Assembly: GCA_022036555.1 (NCBI GenBank)
Contig: CM039120.1
Location: 13,849,951-13,913,950 of the forward strand
Source of the DNA: Microstegium vimineum
Lineage: Eukaryota; Streptophyta; Magnoliopsida; Poales; Poaceae
Direction of reading: 5' to 3'
Length of the DNA stretch: 64,000 nucleotides
Shown here: one piece after another, positions 32,067 through 45,640 of the stretch
Layout of the letters: each line of letters begins with the position of its first letter
Position numbering within the stretch: the stretch's first letter is position 1
Translations under genes and position numbers: made by a program
The notes under the pieces: generated by a model
Database searches by the model: none
What the model was told of the DNA's origin: nothing
The model's input: only the letters and a program-made list of their open reading frames with translations

Positions 32067-35000
32067 CTTTAACCCCCCAAAATTTCCCCCTTAAAATACC
32101 TTGTGCTCCGAAAAATTTTTTCCCGTTGTAATTTTTTCCTCCAAAATGCTTACGTCATCATCTTGATTTACCCCCAACTCTCCGCCCCAATTTTTTCTAA
32201 CAACTCCTTTTTAAAAGAAGGCCCAACAAAATTTTTAAAAAATTCGATTTTTTCCCCGAAAATTTTCCTTTTTTTATTTTCTTTCCCTTCTTTTTGGGGC
32301 CCCAAAAAAAAGAAAAATCAAAAAAAAGCCCTTTTGGGGGAGGCCCCCAAAGATTTTCCCTTTTCCCCTTTTTTTTACCCTAAGTCTATTTCCCCAAAAT
32401 TTAAGGGGGCCCCCTTTTTGGGGAAAACCCCGTCGATTTTTCCAAAAAAGCGACTCTTGCCCCGAAAAGTGCAAAACCTTTTTAAAGGGTTTTTTTTTAG
32501 TCCAAAGGCGATCAAATTCAAAAATTTTTCCGGGGGGTTTGTTTTTTTTTTCTCCCTTTTTATTCCCTTTTTATTTTCCTTTTCGTATAAAACCCCCTTT
32601 TTTTATCCTTTCCCCCCCTTTTTCCTTTTTTCCTTTTTTTTACTCTGGATCAAAAGGGGTGAAAAGGATAGTGATCCTCCCAAAGAACCTCTTTGCCCTT
32701 TTTTTCCCCCCCCCCAATTTTTGGGGGAAAAATTTTTGACCCAATCAATCGGTTTTTAAAAAAAAAAACCCAAAACCCCTTTTTCCCCCCCATCTGAACT
32801 TTGATTTGAGGGCTTTGGGGGGGCCCCCACCTTCCCCCTTTTTGGGTTTTAAAACCCCCCAAGGGATGGGGAAAAATTTTTTTTCTCAGGTTTGCGCGGG
32901 TTTTTAGAGGGTTCCCTTTTTTGGGCAAAAAAGGGGCCCGGAAATTTAGCAATGGGATAGGCCCCCCCCAAATTTTTGACATTTTGGGGGGAATGAAAAA
33001 TGATGATCGTTTTCTTTCCCACTTTTGGGCCAATACAATGAATGCTTTCCCCCTTTTAACCCCGGACCCCCCCCCCTCTACGCTTGTTTCCGGGGGGGAT
33101 AATACTCCGGCTTTTTCATTTTTTTTCCCCCCCGTTTGCAACCCCTTTTTTCCCCCGGAAATTGAGGGGGTTTTTGGGAAGTACCCCCCTAAATCGGTGG
33201 GGGTTTGGGGGGGGGGTACATCCAAGAAAAATTTTTAAAAATGGTTTTGGGAACCCCCCGAGAGCCCTACACTTTCCCTTTTAAAAAGGGGCTCGAAAAA
33301 ATTATTTTTTTGTGGGTTTTTAAAAGTTTTTGGGGCCCCCCCCCAACATGTACCTTCCCCGAGCCCCCGCTCTTGGGCCCCCGGAGGAATTTTTCCCCCT
33401 TGGACGGATCTCCTTTTTGGGCCCCCGGTTTTTCCCCCTTTTAAACCAAGTGTCAAAAAAGTTACTATTTTTCAGGGGCCCCCCCGGCAACCTCAGTGGT
33501 TCCCCTTTTTTTTATTAACATGTGGGGGAACGCCCATTTTTCAAAATGTCTTTTTCCCCCCCTTTACTTGTTTAAACCCCCAAAAACCCCCGGAATTCGG
33601 AAAACTATGTCTATGATTTAAGATGAATCGGGGGAAATTTGCGCCCCTCTCAACCCCTTGGGGAAACTATGATAGTTTTTTCCCCTTGGGGGGAAACCGG
33701 AAAGGGGCCCAAAAATTTTTAAAAAAATTTTTGGGATGTTTTTTTTAAAAACTTTTTTTGTGGAAAACCCCCCCTTTTTGAAGGAAAAATGGTGGGGGCC
33801 TTTTTTTTGATGAAAAAAAAACCCGTTCCCCCTCTCTTTCAAAAACCTTTTAAAATTTTTTTGGGGGAAAAAAACCAGAGAATGAAGCAAAAAATGGAAG
33901 TACACTTTATTCTCGAGCTTTTTCCGGTAAACGTTGGGGGGGAAAAAAGGGAAAAAATCCACTCCATCTTACAAAATTCTACTACCCCCCGTAGCGGAAA
34001 GGGGCCGTAGCTTTCCCCGGCCCCCTTGGGGCCGATAAAGGGCTCCCCCCCTAAATTTTTAATAAAACCAAGGAAAAACCAAAACCCCCCGTGCCATGGA
34101 TTGGAAAAAAAAATGGGGTTAAAACCCTTTTTTCCTCATGCGTTTGGGATTTAGCTTTTTACTTATCTTCTTGGGCCCAAAACCTTTAAACCCCCAAAAC
34201 CTTAATTTTTTCTTAAAAAATTTAAAAAAAAATTTTTTTTTCCCCCAAAAACCTTTTAAAATTTACCCCACTTAAAAAACCAAAATTTTTTTCCCCAACA
34301 AAATATTATTCCCCAAAAATTTATTTTTTTTTTTGTTTTTTTCCCGGTTTAACTAATCTTTGTCAACAGTGAAAAAGGTGAAATTTTCCCCCCAAAAGAT
34401 TTTAAAAGTGGAAAACATTTCAATTTTTTTTTAAACCCCCCAAAGAACCCCTCCCCCCTCGGCGATAGGGCTCCTTATTTTTTTTTTTGCGCTCACGCAT
34501 CCCAAGTTTTTTCCCCAGAGAAAACCCTTTTGATTTAGAGTTCCCCCAAACCCGGGGGATGGTGCTGTTTCCCGGGCCCTTTGGGGACAACCCTTTTAAA
34601 GGGGTAAAAATTTTTCCCCTTATTATGTGATCTTTTAAAGCTTTTTAGTTGACTTTTTTTTTTCTCATTTCACCCCAAAAAATTTTTTTTGCAGGGACAA
34701 TTTATCGAAGCACTCCAAGCGAAAAACCCCTTTATGGCTCAAAAAAAAAAATTCGATCCCCCCCCAAGCGCAAAAAACCCAAAACGCCGAATTTTATCAA
34801 GTGCTCCCCCCAAAACCAAAAGGGGCCCCCAAAAAAAAAAAAGACGTTTTGCTGAATAAAATTTGGGCCCCCAAAACCCCAAAATCGAGGAAGGGGGTAC
34901 TAAAAATTTAAAAAACCAAGGTACGAACAACAAAAAGATATCGGGGGGTTTAAAAAGCCTCTAGCATTGAACTTGAAAAAAAAAATTTTTCGGGGCTATG

Positions 35001-38000
35001 GCAAAAAAGAAGAGTTTTTTTGGAAAACCAAAATTTAAGAAAGTGGGTTTTGGCCCCAAAAAGACCCCCAAACCAAAAAGAAGAATCCTTTTCCAACCTT
35101 CCCAAAAACCCCCCGGGGCCAAAAAAAAGGGGAAAAGCAATGTCGCGAAGCTTTTTTTTGGTTTTAAAGGGGAAAAAAAAAACCAATTGAGGGTTTTTGC
35201 TGATGATGAAAAATAGGGAGTTTTGGGAAGCCGGGGAAAAATTTCCCCCTTTTTTGTGCAATTTTTTTTTTTTTCAGCCCTTTTTTTTTTTTTGGCCCCC
35301 ATTATGGGGGAAATTTTCCCAATTTTAAACCAAAGGATTTTGCTTGTAATATAATGGGGCAAAACACTTTTCCCCCCAAAAGTTCAATTTAACTTTTTCC
35401 ATGGGAAATTTTTTATTTGGGATTGCCCTACGCATTCTACCCTTTTTCTAGGGGTTTAAAAAATTTTCCCCCTTTAAAAAAATTTTAAAAATTTTTTCGC
35501 TCTGGGGAAAAAGAAACCCCCTTTTTGAGGGCCCCCCAAAATTTTAAAACTTTTTCCCCGGAGCAGACTTTTTTTTTTTCCAAAAAGGACCCCCCCCAAA
35601 ATTTGGAGATTTTTTTCCCAAAATTAAAAACCTTAGTCCCCTTTTTGGTTTTAAAATAAATTTTCCCCCTTTCCAGATCCCCCTGGGCCCCAAAATTTTT
35701 TTAAAATTTTTCCTTTTTGTCATCCCCCTTTGGGAAAACCCTTTTTCTTTTTTTCTTTTCGATATTAAAATTTTAAAATTTTTAAAGGGGTGCCCCTTGT
35801 TTTGATCTTCAAAATTTTATTTTTTTTTTTAAAAATGTCATACTCATCGGGGGGGCCCAATTTTTGGTCTTGGGAAAAAAATCGTTTTAAAAAATTGTTT
35901 TAAATCCCCCCAAAAAGAAAACATGTTTTCCATACACCAATTTAAATTTCAGCAAAAACCCTTTTTTTGCACCATGACACGCCATCCGATATGCCCACAG
36001 AGCTTCATTTAAAAAACCCTATGCCTTTTTTTTTGGATTCTCTTTTAAAAAATTTCGCTTGATGAGCTTAATTAATTCCCCCTTTTTTTTTTTCTTCAGG
36101 GGCCCCCCTTATTTTAAAAATTGGGGGATAATTTTTAAGATGAATTCAAAAAAAATTTAAAACCCCAAAATTATTGGTAGTAAAATTTTTTAAACTTTCC
36201 CCCAAAAAAAACCAAGGTTTTTCCCTTTTTTTTGGTTTTTTTTTAAAATCTTTTTGGGGAAAAACCCAAAATTTGGGAAAAATGTGTTCTTTCACAAATC
36301 TGATGTTTGGCAGAATGGGGGATTCTTTAAGGGGGTAGCCTCAACCCCCTTTGTGTAATAAATTCGGGGTTTTTCCCCAAAAAATTTTTAAAAAATTTTC
36401 CCCCTTTTTTTTAGGGGGGGGAAAAAAATTTGAAAACCCCCAAAAATCGATGGCCCCCTTCCCTAAACGGCCAAGGCTTGTTATAAAAGGTTTTTTTGGG
36501 CCCCCCCCCCGGTGCCCCCCCTTTTGGAAAAATTTCCAAAAATTTTTTACAATATTTTTAAAAACCCTTTTTTTTTACTTAAAAGTCCTTTTAAAAATTG
36601 TTTTTGGCCCCAAAAAAACCCATTTCACCTAATCAACCACTTCATCTTAAATGTTGATTGATTTTTCTTCCCCCTACCCCCGTGAATTTCACCCATCAAC
36701 CTCTTTGACCCCTTTCCCTTTTCCGTTTTTCTTTTAAAGGAGGGAAAAAATCCCTCAATCGTGATTAATCCCTTTTTGCCATCAAGGGAGCAATACTTGG
36801 TAGTTTTAAACCCCTTTCCCCCTTTAAACCCCTTTTCCCGGGGCGGTTTTTCTTAAGAAAAGGGAAAAATTTTTTTCCGGGCATTGGTAATCGTTCCCGG
36901 GGTTTTTATCATCTCTTAAAAATTTTTTAAAATCCTGAACCCTTTTTGGCCAATGGGTTTTTGGGTTTTCATTTTGAAACCCTTTTGGGGAAAGTGTAAG
37001 ACGGTATTTTTTAATTTTCCCTTAACCCCCAAATTTCAAATCCCTTTTTTGGTACTCAATCAAAATTTTATTGGGCCCCTTCATATTTTTTCCCAAAAAA
37101 ATTTGTTGGGGTTACCAACATAAAAAACCCCCAAAAACCTCAAGACATGGCCCTTTTCCAAAACCCGCTGAGAAAAACCCCAAACCCTTTTTTCAGCAAC
37201 TTTTGGGGATTCCCCCCGTTTAAAATTTGGTTTTGATTTTGGTTAAAAAAAATCGGGGATGAGTTTTAAATTTTCTTTTTCCCTCGGGGTAAAAATAAAC
37301 AACCCCCCGAACCCCCTTTCTTACATGGGGAAACCCCTCAAAAAACAGGGGCCCCAAAAAAAAATTTTTTTGGGGAATTTTAGCGCACCACCAATGTTGA
37401 GTAAAAAAAAACCCGGGCCACATTTCCCCCCTTTTAATTTTCCCTTTTTTTTGATTCTACCTAGATAAAATTTTTTGATGGGTCCCAAAAAAACCCTTTC
37501 CCCCACCCCCCCTTTCCCAATTTTTGGCATCGACAACTTTTTACTTCCCCCCTTTTGTCTTTTGCTTTTTGACAGTCCCCTTTTAAACCGAAAAACAAAA
37601 AAAGCCTTTTTTATTTTCAAAGTGAAGTTTAGACATAAAATAATTTTAAAAAAACAAAAAAATTCCAAAATCCCTTTTTAAATTTCAGTTTTTCCCACAG
37701 CCTTTTTTTTTTAAATAAAAAAATCACATGTTCCTTCCCTTTCAAATTTTTTTGAACCCCCAAAAAACCGCCCCGGGTTTTAAAACCTTTATCGACCGAC
37801 AAATAAAATTTGGGAAAAAGGTTTTTTCCCATGTTGAGGTATAATCAAAATGGGGAAAAGGGTTCCCCCAGATCCCCCTTTTTTAAAATTTTTTCCAAAG
37901 CCGATTGCTGGTTTTTCCCCCCACAAATTCTTGCCCCGGGCCCTTTTGCTTCAACAGGGGGGTTTAAAAAGGGTTTAATCTTCCCAGACAAAATTTTTGA

Positions 38001-40838
38001 TATAAATCTTCTAATAAAATTAATTTTTTGCGTTCAAAGAAAAGCAATCACTCTTGTTGTGGGGGGACCCACTTTGTTAATTGAACCACTTTGTTAATTT
38101 TCCCTTTTTAAAAATTTTTTTTGGGGCCCAAACTATAAAAACCCCCTTTTTTGCCCCCCTGAAAAACCCCAAGAAATTGACCCGGGGAAAAACCAAAACG
38201 CCGCACTTATTGGATTCATTTTAGCCCATGTTTTTTTCTTTTTCTTCCAAAAAACTTCCCCAGATTTTTCAAAAATTGGGGGGGTTTAAAATTTCCAGAC
38301 TTAACCCCCCTTTTGTCGATATTTTATTTTTAAAAACCCCCAAAAAGATTTGGGGGTTTTGAAAAATAAAGGGTTTTTATTGCTCTTTTAAAAGTTTTTC
38401 CCCGGGGGGGTTTTTCACCCCCAAAAAACAAATTTACGATTTTCCCCCCCTAAAACCGGGGTGGGCCTTTGGGAAAACCCTTAAAAAAAGTTTTTTGGGG
38501 GTGTCCCCTTTTTAGCCATAATAATTTTTTTTTAAAAACCAGCATTAAAACCCCCCCCTAAAAACCCCCTAAAATTTTTTTTCCAGCAGAAACATTAATT
38601 TTTAGGGGATCGGCCCAAAAAAATTTTGGGGGGTTTCCATTGGGTGCTTTTTTGAGGTTCCCGAAATCAATATAAACCCGAAGTTTTCCCTTCTTCTTTA
38701 TACAGGAACCCCCATTGAAATCCCCCCGGCATATCGGCATTGGGAATTTAAAAATTAGCTTTTATAAATTTTTAAAACCCGTTTTTATTGTGAGTAAAAA
38801 GGGGGGTTTTTCACCGGCGGGCTGGTTGGGCGGGTTTTTGGGTTTAAAAAACCCCCTTTAATTTTTCCCCGATTTTTTAACTATCGATCGGTCCAGGCCA
38901 GACATCTTGTTTTTCAAACCCAAGCAAAACAATCTTTATATTTTTTTAAAAACTTTGGGAAATTTTGGTTTACAAATTTTTGGGGGAACCCCCCCAAAAA
39001 AGCACTGATTTTAAAAAAAGGTAGGCTTTTCTACCGTCATTTTTTGTTTTTTTTTTTTTTTTTTTTAACTTTTTTTGGCCCGGGGGGGGAAACCCCCCCC
39101 CCAAGGGTTTTTTCCCCCTCATCAGCCAAAATGATTTAAAATTTAAAAACCAAAACCCCCCTTTTTTTAACCCCCCTGCCTTTTGGTTTTTTGGGTTTTT
39201 TTAAATTTGGGGAAAAAACCCCCCAAAAATTTTTTAAATTCGGCACCCCGTTTAACCGGGGGTTGGGGGGGGGAAACAAGTCATCTTTCCCCCCCCGGGT
39301 TTTTGGGGTTTTTTTTAAAAATAAGTATTTTTCCTTAGACTTAAAAAAACCCCCCTGTCCTTTCATCACTTCCCCGGGGGAATTTTTTTGGGCCCCCCGC
39401 CCCCTTTTTTTTTTTTCCCACGCATTGGCCCGTATATTTAAGGTTGGATTGGTAGATACATCCCTTCCCTTTTTTTTGTGGGGGGCAAACCCAAAAAATG
39501 GCTTAAAAGCCCCAGCAAAACCCCCTTGCTGAAAAGTATTTTTTTTGGGGGATTTTCCCCCAATGTGTATCCTTGGGGACACCAGCTGGGAATTTTGAGG
39601 GGGAAAAAACGACATTCAATTTTTTTTCAAAAAGTCTGGGTGGGGGGGGATTTCTGTTTCTCCTGCCACTTGATTCTTGGTTGCCCCCAAATGATTTTTT
39701 CTTATGATGTTGACCGCCCCACCCAAAAGGGTCACAAAAAAATTTACATGTGTTTTTTTGTTTTAATTTTACCCCAAAAGGAAAACCTTTTTCCCCCCAC
39801 TTTTTGGAAAAAACAATTAGTTTTACCCCCTTGTTTTTTGACCCCCCCTCTGGGTTTTTATCATAAAAAGGGTACCCCGCTCTGGCCCTATTTTTTTTTT
39901 CATGGGCCCCGGGGGGGGTTCCCGGGTTTTTTGGGCGCCCCGAAAGGGGCATTTTGGGGTTTTCCATCTTTTTGGGGGCCTTTTTTTTTGGGGCGAGGGC
40001 CCCCTTTGGAAAAAGGGGTTACCCCTAATTTTTTTTCCCCGGTTTTCCTTTTTTGGGTATATTTTATATTTTTTTCCTTTTTTTCAAAGAGTTTTTTCCC
40101 GCCTTTTCCCCTCCCCTTTTGGGTCGACTTGGGGTCGATCGATAAAATTTTGGGGGCATATTTTATCCCCCCCGGGGTAGGGGGAAATTTGGTTGGTTTT
40201 TGGATTACGGGGCCTGACACCTCGTGCTAATGGTTTGGGGATTCGACGGAACAAGGGTTTACGGGGGCTCGTTTTTTTGAGAAAATTTTTTCCTTTTGGA
40301 TGGGTTTTGAAAAGGGGCTGGAAGGATCCCGTTTTGGTTTTTCCGGGGTGGAGTTTTTTGTAGATCCCCGATCTGGGTTTTTACGAAACAAATGGACCAA
40401 CCTAATGATGATGCCCTGCCCTTTTCTAAAAGGATCCCCCAAAACCCCTTGTGTACAACCTTGGACAACATGGGGAGGGGGTTTAAAAAAAGCTTGATTT
40501 AATGCAAAATTTTTAAACCCTCTCTTAAAAATTTTTACCGGGAAAATTGGGGGTTTTGAAGGGGACCGGGGCCCTGGCACGACGGATTTTTCTTTGGCTG
40601 CTTGGGCGCCCCTTTTTTTGGCAAAAAGGGTTTCAGATAAAAATTTTTTTTTAAAATTTTCCCCCCAATCCCCCGCTCCATAGTTTCCTTTTTTTGGGTC
40701 ATTTTTTAAAAAATCCCGCTTCGGAGATTTTGGGGTAAATTTCCCCTTGGGGTTGCATTAGTAGAAAAATCCCCCATGTTTTGTAATAAAAAGGGGGATC
40801 TGGGGGCCCAAAACCGGGGGTGTCCCCCAAAAGGGGGG
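32067..40838 (-). mobile_element. Internal region of the minus-strand gypsy element, unreadable
   Basis: This lies between the two reverse LTR copies. Its length (about 8.8 kb, inflated) suits an internal gypsy region. No conserved gag or pol motif can be read with confidence because of base errors. The right edge, read on the minus strand, retains a primer-binding-site-like junction (CCCTTTTGGGGGACACCCCC, about 40838-40812) matching the clean junction at 25850. Confidence 0.4.
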
Positions 40839-41770
40839 TGTTGACAAAAAAAGGGCGTTTTTGATCAGCGAACACCCGGTTAAAAACCCCCAAAATTGAA
40901 ACCCAAAAGGGGTTTTTCCAGTTTTTTTTACCGTTAATCGACAAAAACCCCATAATTTTGAAAAAACTTAAAAAGAGACGACAACGGTTTGGGCTTGAAT
41001 GTCAAAGTAAAATTTATCAAAACGCGGAACTTGCGAAGACGTCGGGGGGTTTTTCAGTTTGAAAGGGGCCCCCCGAGACTTTTTTAAAAAACGGGGAAAA
41101 TTTAAACCCCTTTAAAAAATTTTCGAAAAAGTTTATTTTAAAAAGGGGAAGACGAAAATAATAGATTTGTTTGATTGTATTGGATTATTTTTAACCCCCC
41201 CTGGGGAAACCTTTTTTTATATTTTGGGGGAAAGGAGTTGTAAACAATCACGACTCTAATTTTCCTAAACAAAACCCCCATTTTTAAGGAAAAAAAAAGA
41301 TTTTGTGCAAGGTGGGGGCTCAAACTAAAACCCCAAAAAAACTAGCATAAAACTATGTTTCCTTATTTGGGGTTTTTTTTACGATGAAACCTTTCCTTTT
41401 TGGGGGGGTTCCTTTCAAATCCTGCAATTTTTTCCCTTTTATTTCCCTGGTATCTTCCTTTTTGACATCAGACTTTTTGGGTTTTCACTTTTCCCTCGGC
41501 AAAAATTCTTCCCATTTTTAATGGGGTTTCCCTTTTTTTTTCCCTCGAAAATCTTTTCTTATCGGCCCCAAAAAAACCCTTTTCCCCCCCCTTTAAATTT
41601 CTTCAATCCAAAATTTTTTCATCCCCGGGGGTTTTCTTCTTTTTTGGGCGGGAACCTGGTGGGGGCACTTTTTTTAACCCAAAAAAAGGGGAAAAAGTTT
41701 ACCTTTTTGCCGGGGGAAAGCCAAATCGGTTCAATATTGGGGCCCCCCCCAAAAAAAAAGGGGGGGCAAA
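40839..41770 (-). mobile_element. Corrupted gypsy LTR, reverse orientation (5' LTR of the minus-strand element)
   Basis: TGTTGACAAAAAAAG at 40839 is followed by GCGAACACCCGG, TTAATCGACAA, GAGACGACA and AAAACGCGGAACTTGCGA. All appear in the same order in the reverse complement of the clean LTR at 25039-25849. ACGATGAAACC recurs near 41381. The right end near 41770 is poorly defined. Confidence 0.6.
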
Positions 41771-44700
41771 AAAAAAGGGGGTTTTTTGGTTTTTGGGGGG
41801 TTCGGTTTTAAAAATTTCTCCTTGGCCCCTTTTTTTCCTTTTTTTGGTTTACGTGAAGGAGGGACGCGGTATCGGTGTTTTCTTTTTTTTTACCCAGGGA
41901 CGAAGTATGGGGAAAATTTTTTTTTCCCATTGTTGTTTTTCGACAAAAATTTAAAAGGGTGAATACAGACCCTTACTGAAAAGGGTTTTGGAAAAATTTT
42001 TTTAGAGATTTAAAGGGGCGTGCCGGGGGGGCCCCCTTTTTAAATTTTTTTGGGGGCTTTATGTTTTGTGGGTAATCAAAGATTGGGGAAAATTTTTTAA
42101 AAACCCAAAAAAAGGGGTTTTTTTAAATTTATTCATTTTTGGGGAAATGTTTGAGTTTTAACGGGAAATTTTTAAAAAAAAACCCCTTTGGGGGACGTTT
42201 TCCCCCCGGGTTTTTTTTAAAGAAGAAGCCAATCGGCTTGCACAAACGCTTTTTGGGGTTTTTAGGGCCCCCTTCCCCAAAAAATAATGACATCGGTAAA
42301 TTTTGGTTTTTTAGATTTTTGAAAAAAAAAATTTTTTTCCCCCCTTTTTTGAAAGTTTTAAGAAAGGTCGAAAAGGGTTTGAGGTTTCAGGGCTCCAAAA
42401 AAAGTGCTCCTTTTTTGGGGCCCTTTTTTTATTTTTACGTTTTAAAAAAAAGGGGTTTCTTGGGGTTTTTTTGGTAGAGAAAAATGAAAGAATTGTGGGG
42501 GTGAAGGGGTTTTTTTAAGGAGTTTTTTGGGGCACACAAACGACATTTAAGGGGGGGGGAAGGGGGGTGATCAAGCGGAAATTTTTTTTTTATTTGGGGG
42601 CCCCCCCAAAATTTTGAGGAATGTTTTTTTTTTTACTTTGGGGAAAGGGGGGCAAAAAATTTTTAGGGGGTTTGGTTTTTTTTTTAGGGGGGGCACCCGC
42701 TTTTTCCCCAAAAAAAACCTTTTTAAACAAGGGCCTTTTTGGGCCCCCTTTTTTGGATTTTGGGGGGTTGATTTTTCGGCCCGAATTTTTTCCCCCCCCT
42801 TTAAGTAAAAAGGGGGTAAATTCCCCTACGTGTTTCTAAAGATTATTTCACGAAAAAAGGGGGTTTTTCCCATCCCTTTTTGGAAAAGGGGACATCGGCA
42901 AACATGATTGATTTTGTGGGAAAAAACATATGTTTTACCCCGGTTTTTTATTCCTCCCAAAAAAATTACAAATTTTTTTAAAGGGGGAAACCTTTTTTAC
43001 GTTTCCAAAAGGGGGGGTTTTTGAATTTGCTACCGGTATGGGGGGTTTTAAAAAAATTTTAAAATAAAAATTCCCCTTTTTTTTCTCAAAAAAAAAATGG
43101 TCCGGCCCCCGCAAAACCCAAAAAAAAGGGGGTTTACAAGCTTATCAAGCGCAAAAAATTGAAAAATAAAACCCCCCAATGGTTTTGGAAAATAGTACTA
43201 ATGGAAACTTTTGGTCGTATAGAAGGCCCCCTCATTTTGGGGCCCAAAAAAAAATAAAGCCCTACCAGTTTAAATTTTTTTGGGAAAGATGCTTTTTTTT
43301 TCTTGGGGGGAAAATTTTTTCTTGGGGGGAGGCGATTGGTTTTTTTCCCCCCCCTTTTTTTGACTTTGGGGTTTTAGTACGATTTTTTTTTATGAAAAAA
43401 AGAAGGGGTTTTTTAAAGGGGTTTTGCGAATTTAAAAAAACCTTTTTAGCTTTTTATTATATCGAAAAAAACAAAGAAAAGGGTTGCCAGATGGTATTAA
43501 AAGAAGGGGTTAAAAAAAAAGAGTTTGGCCCATGGGTTTTATTTTTTTTTTTGGAAACCCATTTTTAAAAAAATTGGGGAAAAAAAAAGTTGAAGTTCGG
43601 AAAATTGGTTTTAATTGGGGGGAAAGGTTTTTCCTTTTTTTTAAAAATCAGTCTGCTTTTTTTGGGGGAAACTTATACTCTGGAAACGCTTTTAAGGGGG
43701 GTTTTTTTCTAGAGCAAACAATGGGAAATTTTTTGAAGAAAAAATTTTTTTATTTTTTTTTGGGGTTGGGGTTTGGGGCCCCCAAAGGGGAAAACCCCAA
43801 AAAAGAAAAACCATTCCCCGGGGTTTTTTTTTCAAAATCGGTTTGGGAAAGGGCGTTTTAAAAAATATTAAGGAGGGTAGAAAGGGTTTTTTAAAAATTT
43901 TAAAATTTTTTAAAAGGGGGGAAACCCAAATTCCCCCCAACAATTAATTTTCCCCTTTCCTTTTAAAAACCCTTCCTTTTTCCCGGCCCCCCAAAAATTT
44001 TTAATTTTCCCCGCCCCCGCTTTTTAAAAGTTTTTCTTTTTTGGAAAGCTTTAGTTTTAATTTTTGGAAAAGGGGGGGTTGAATTTTCTTTTAATTTCCC
44101 ATTTTAAAACCCAAAAAACCCCCCCCAAACCCCCCCCCAAAAAATCCCCCCCCCCCCCAAGGCCCCCCCGGGGGTCCCCCTTTTTCCCCCAACCCGGGCT
44201 TTTTGGTTCTAGACGGCTGTGGGTTTTTTTGTTTTCTCCCCCGGGGTTTTTTTTTAATTGAGTGTTTCTTCTTCAAGTTTTTTTTTTTTAGCGGCCCTTG
44301 GCGATGCGCGTGAAAAGGCCCTTTTTTTTTTGGGGGTTCCGGGGGCCCCCAGGAAAGCGCTTGGGGAAAAAATAATTCTTCAAATCCCCGGGAAACGTTG
44401 GTCTTGGGGAATTTTTCCCCCCAAAACCCCCCCCTTTTTTTCCCCTAGGGTCTTGGACTTGGTTTGGGGGGATTTTGTTGGAGTTAAAATTTCCCCGTTT
44501 TTTTTCCAAAAATTTGGGTTTTACTTTGCCGATATGACAGTTGAAGCCCTTTTGGGGGGAGCTTTCTTCTTTCATCATTTGGGGGTATTGATGGAAAAAA
44601 AGGGAAAAAAAACGGTTTGGGGGGAAACTTGGGCCTGAAAAAGGGGAAAAATTGATTTATTTTTTTAAACTTATTTCAAAAAAATTTTTAAAAATTTTTA

Positions 44701-45089
44701 AAAACCCTTTTTTTAAAACATTTCTCCCTTTATTAATAATTTCCCCTTTTCTTTTCTTAAATCCCCCTTCCTATAACTTTTCTTAAATAGGATGGGTTCC
44801 CCCCCCCCCCCCCATGCCCCGGGGGTTTTTTTTTCTGTTTTCGGCTAAACCCTGCGGGGGGAGTGTTGTCCTTGGTTGGGGGGTTTCAAACCCGGGGGAA
44901 TTTTTTTCCCCCCCCCGGGTAAAAATCCCTTTACTTTGGTTTTTTGGGGTTTCCCCGGTTTTTAAAAAAGGGGGGGATGCAGCCCCCCCGGGGGGTCTGG
45001 AAGGGGGGGTGGTTTTTTGGGGCGTTTTTTTTGGGGAAACCCCCCCTTGAAAAAAACCTTGGCGCCCCGATCTTTGCACTTGGGGGGCA

Positions 45090-45640
45090 TTGGCCCCCCT
45101 GAGATTTTGGGGGGGCTTTTTACATTTGGAACGGCTTTTCGATGAAATCATTGGCTACAAAAAGGGACATTTGGTTTTCAAGTTGAAATTAAGTGGCATT
45201 TCGATGGGGGTTTGTAAAAGGATAAAAAGAAAAAAAAGATTGTTTTCCCAAAAGCTTTTCGCCAAGCGGCGGGTAACGGCTTTATGGGAGTTTTTGCCCG
45301 CAACCCCAGTGTTGGTTGGGGTTGAGGGGGGACCCTTTGGGGTTTTCCCTTTTGATCATGAGGGAGGCAAAGAGGGAGCCCCGTTGCCCATTACTGATGT
45401 AGGGCTGATTGGGCGGAAATTGAAAGTTTTGCCCCTTTGCCCCTTTTTTTTGGGGAAAAAAGTCGTCAAACCCGTAGACAAGAAATCGTTGCGAAAACAT
45501 TTTAAAGGAGCTAATAGAAATGTAATGTTAAGGGTGAATCACCCCATCATCCGGGGGAAAGATTTGATTGACTCAATTTAATGCCGATAGGGGGGAGTGT
45601 GATGATGTAGGAACAGTTGATTTTTCCCCTCTTGCCCCCC
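45090..45640 (+). other. Better-preserved patch: open frame, stop, purine tract
   Basis: A 163-codon frame (45090-45581) ends at TAA and is followed by ATAGGGGGGAGTGTGATGATG (about 45587-45607). A coding 3' end followed by a polypurine tract and TG is how many LTR retrotransposons run into their 3' LTR. The frame itself has no motif I can name, and base quality is suspect. Confidence 0.2.
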
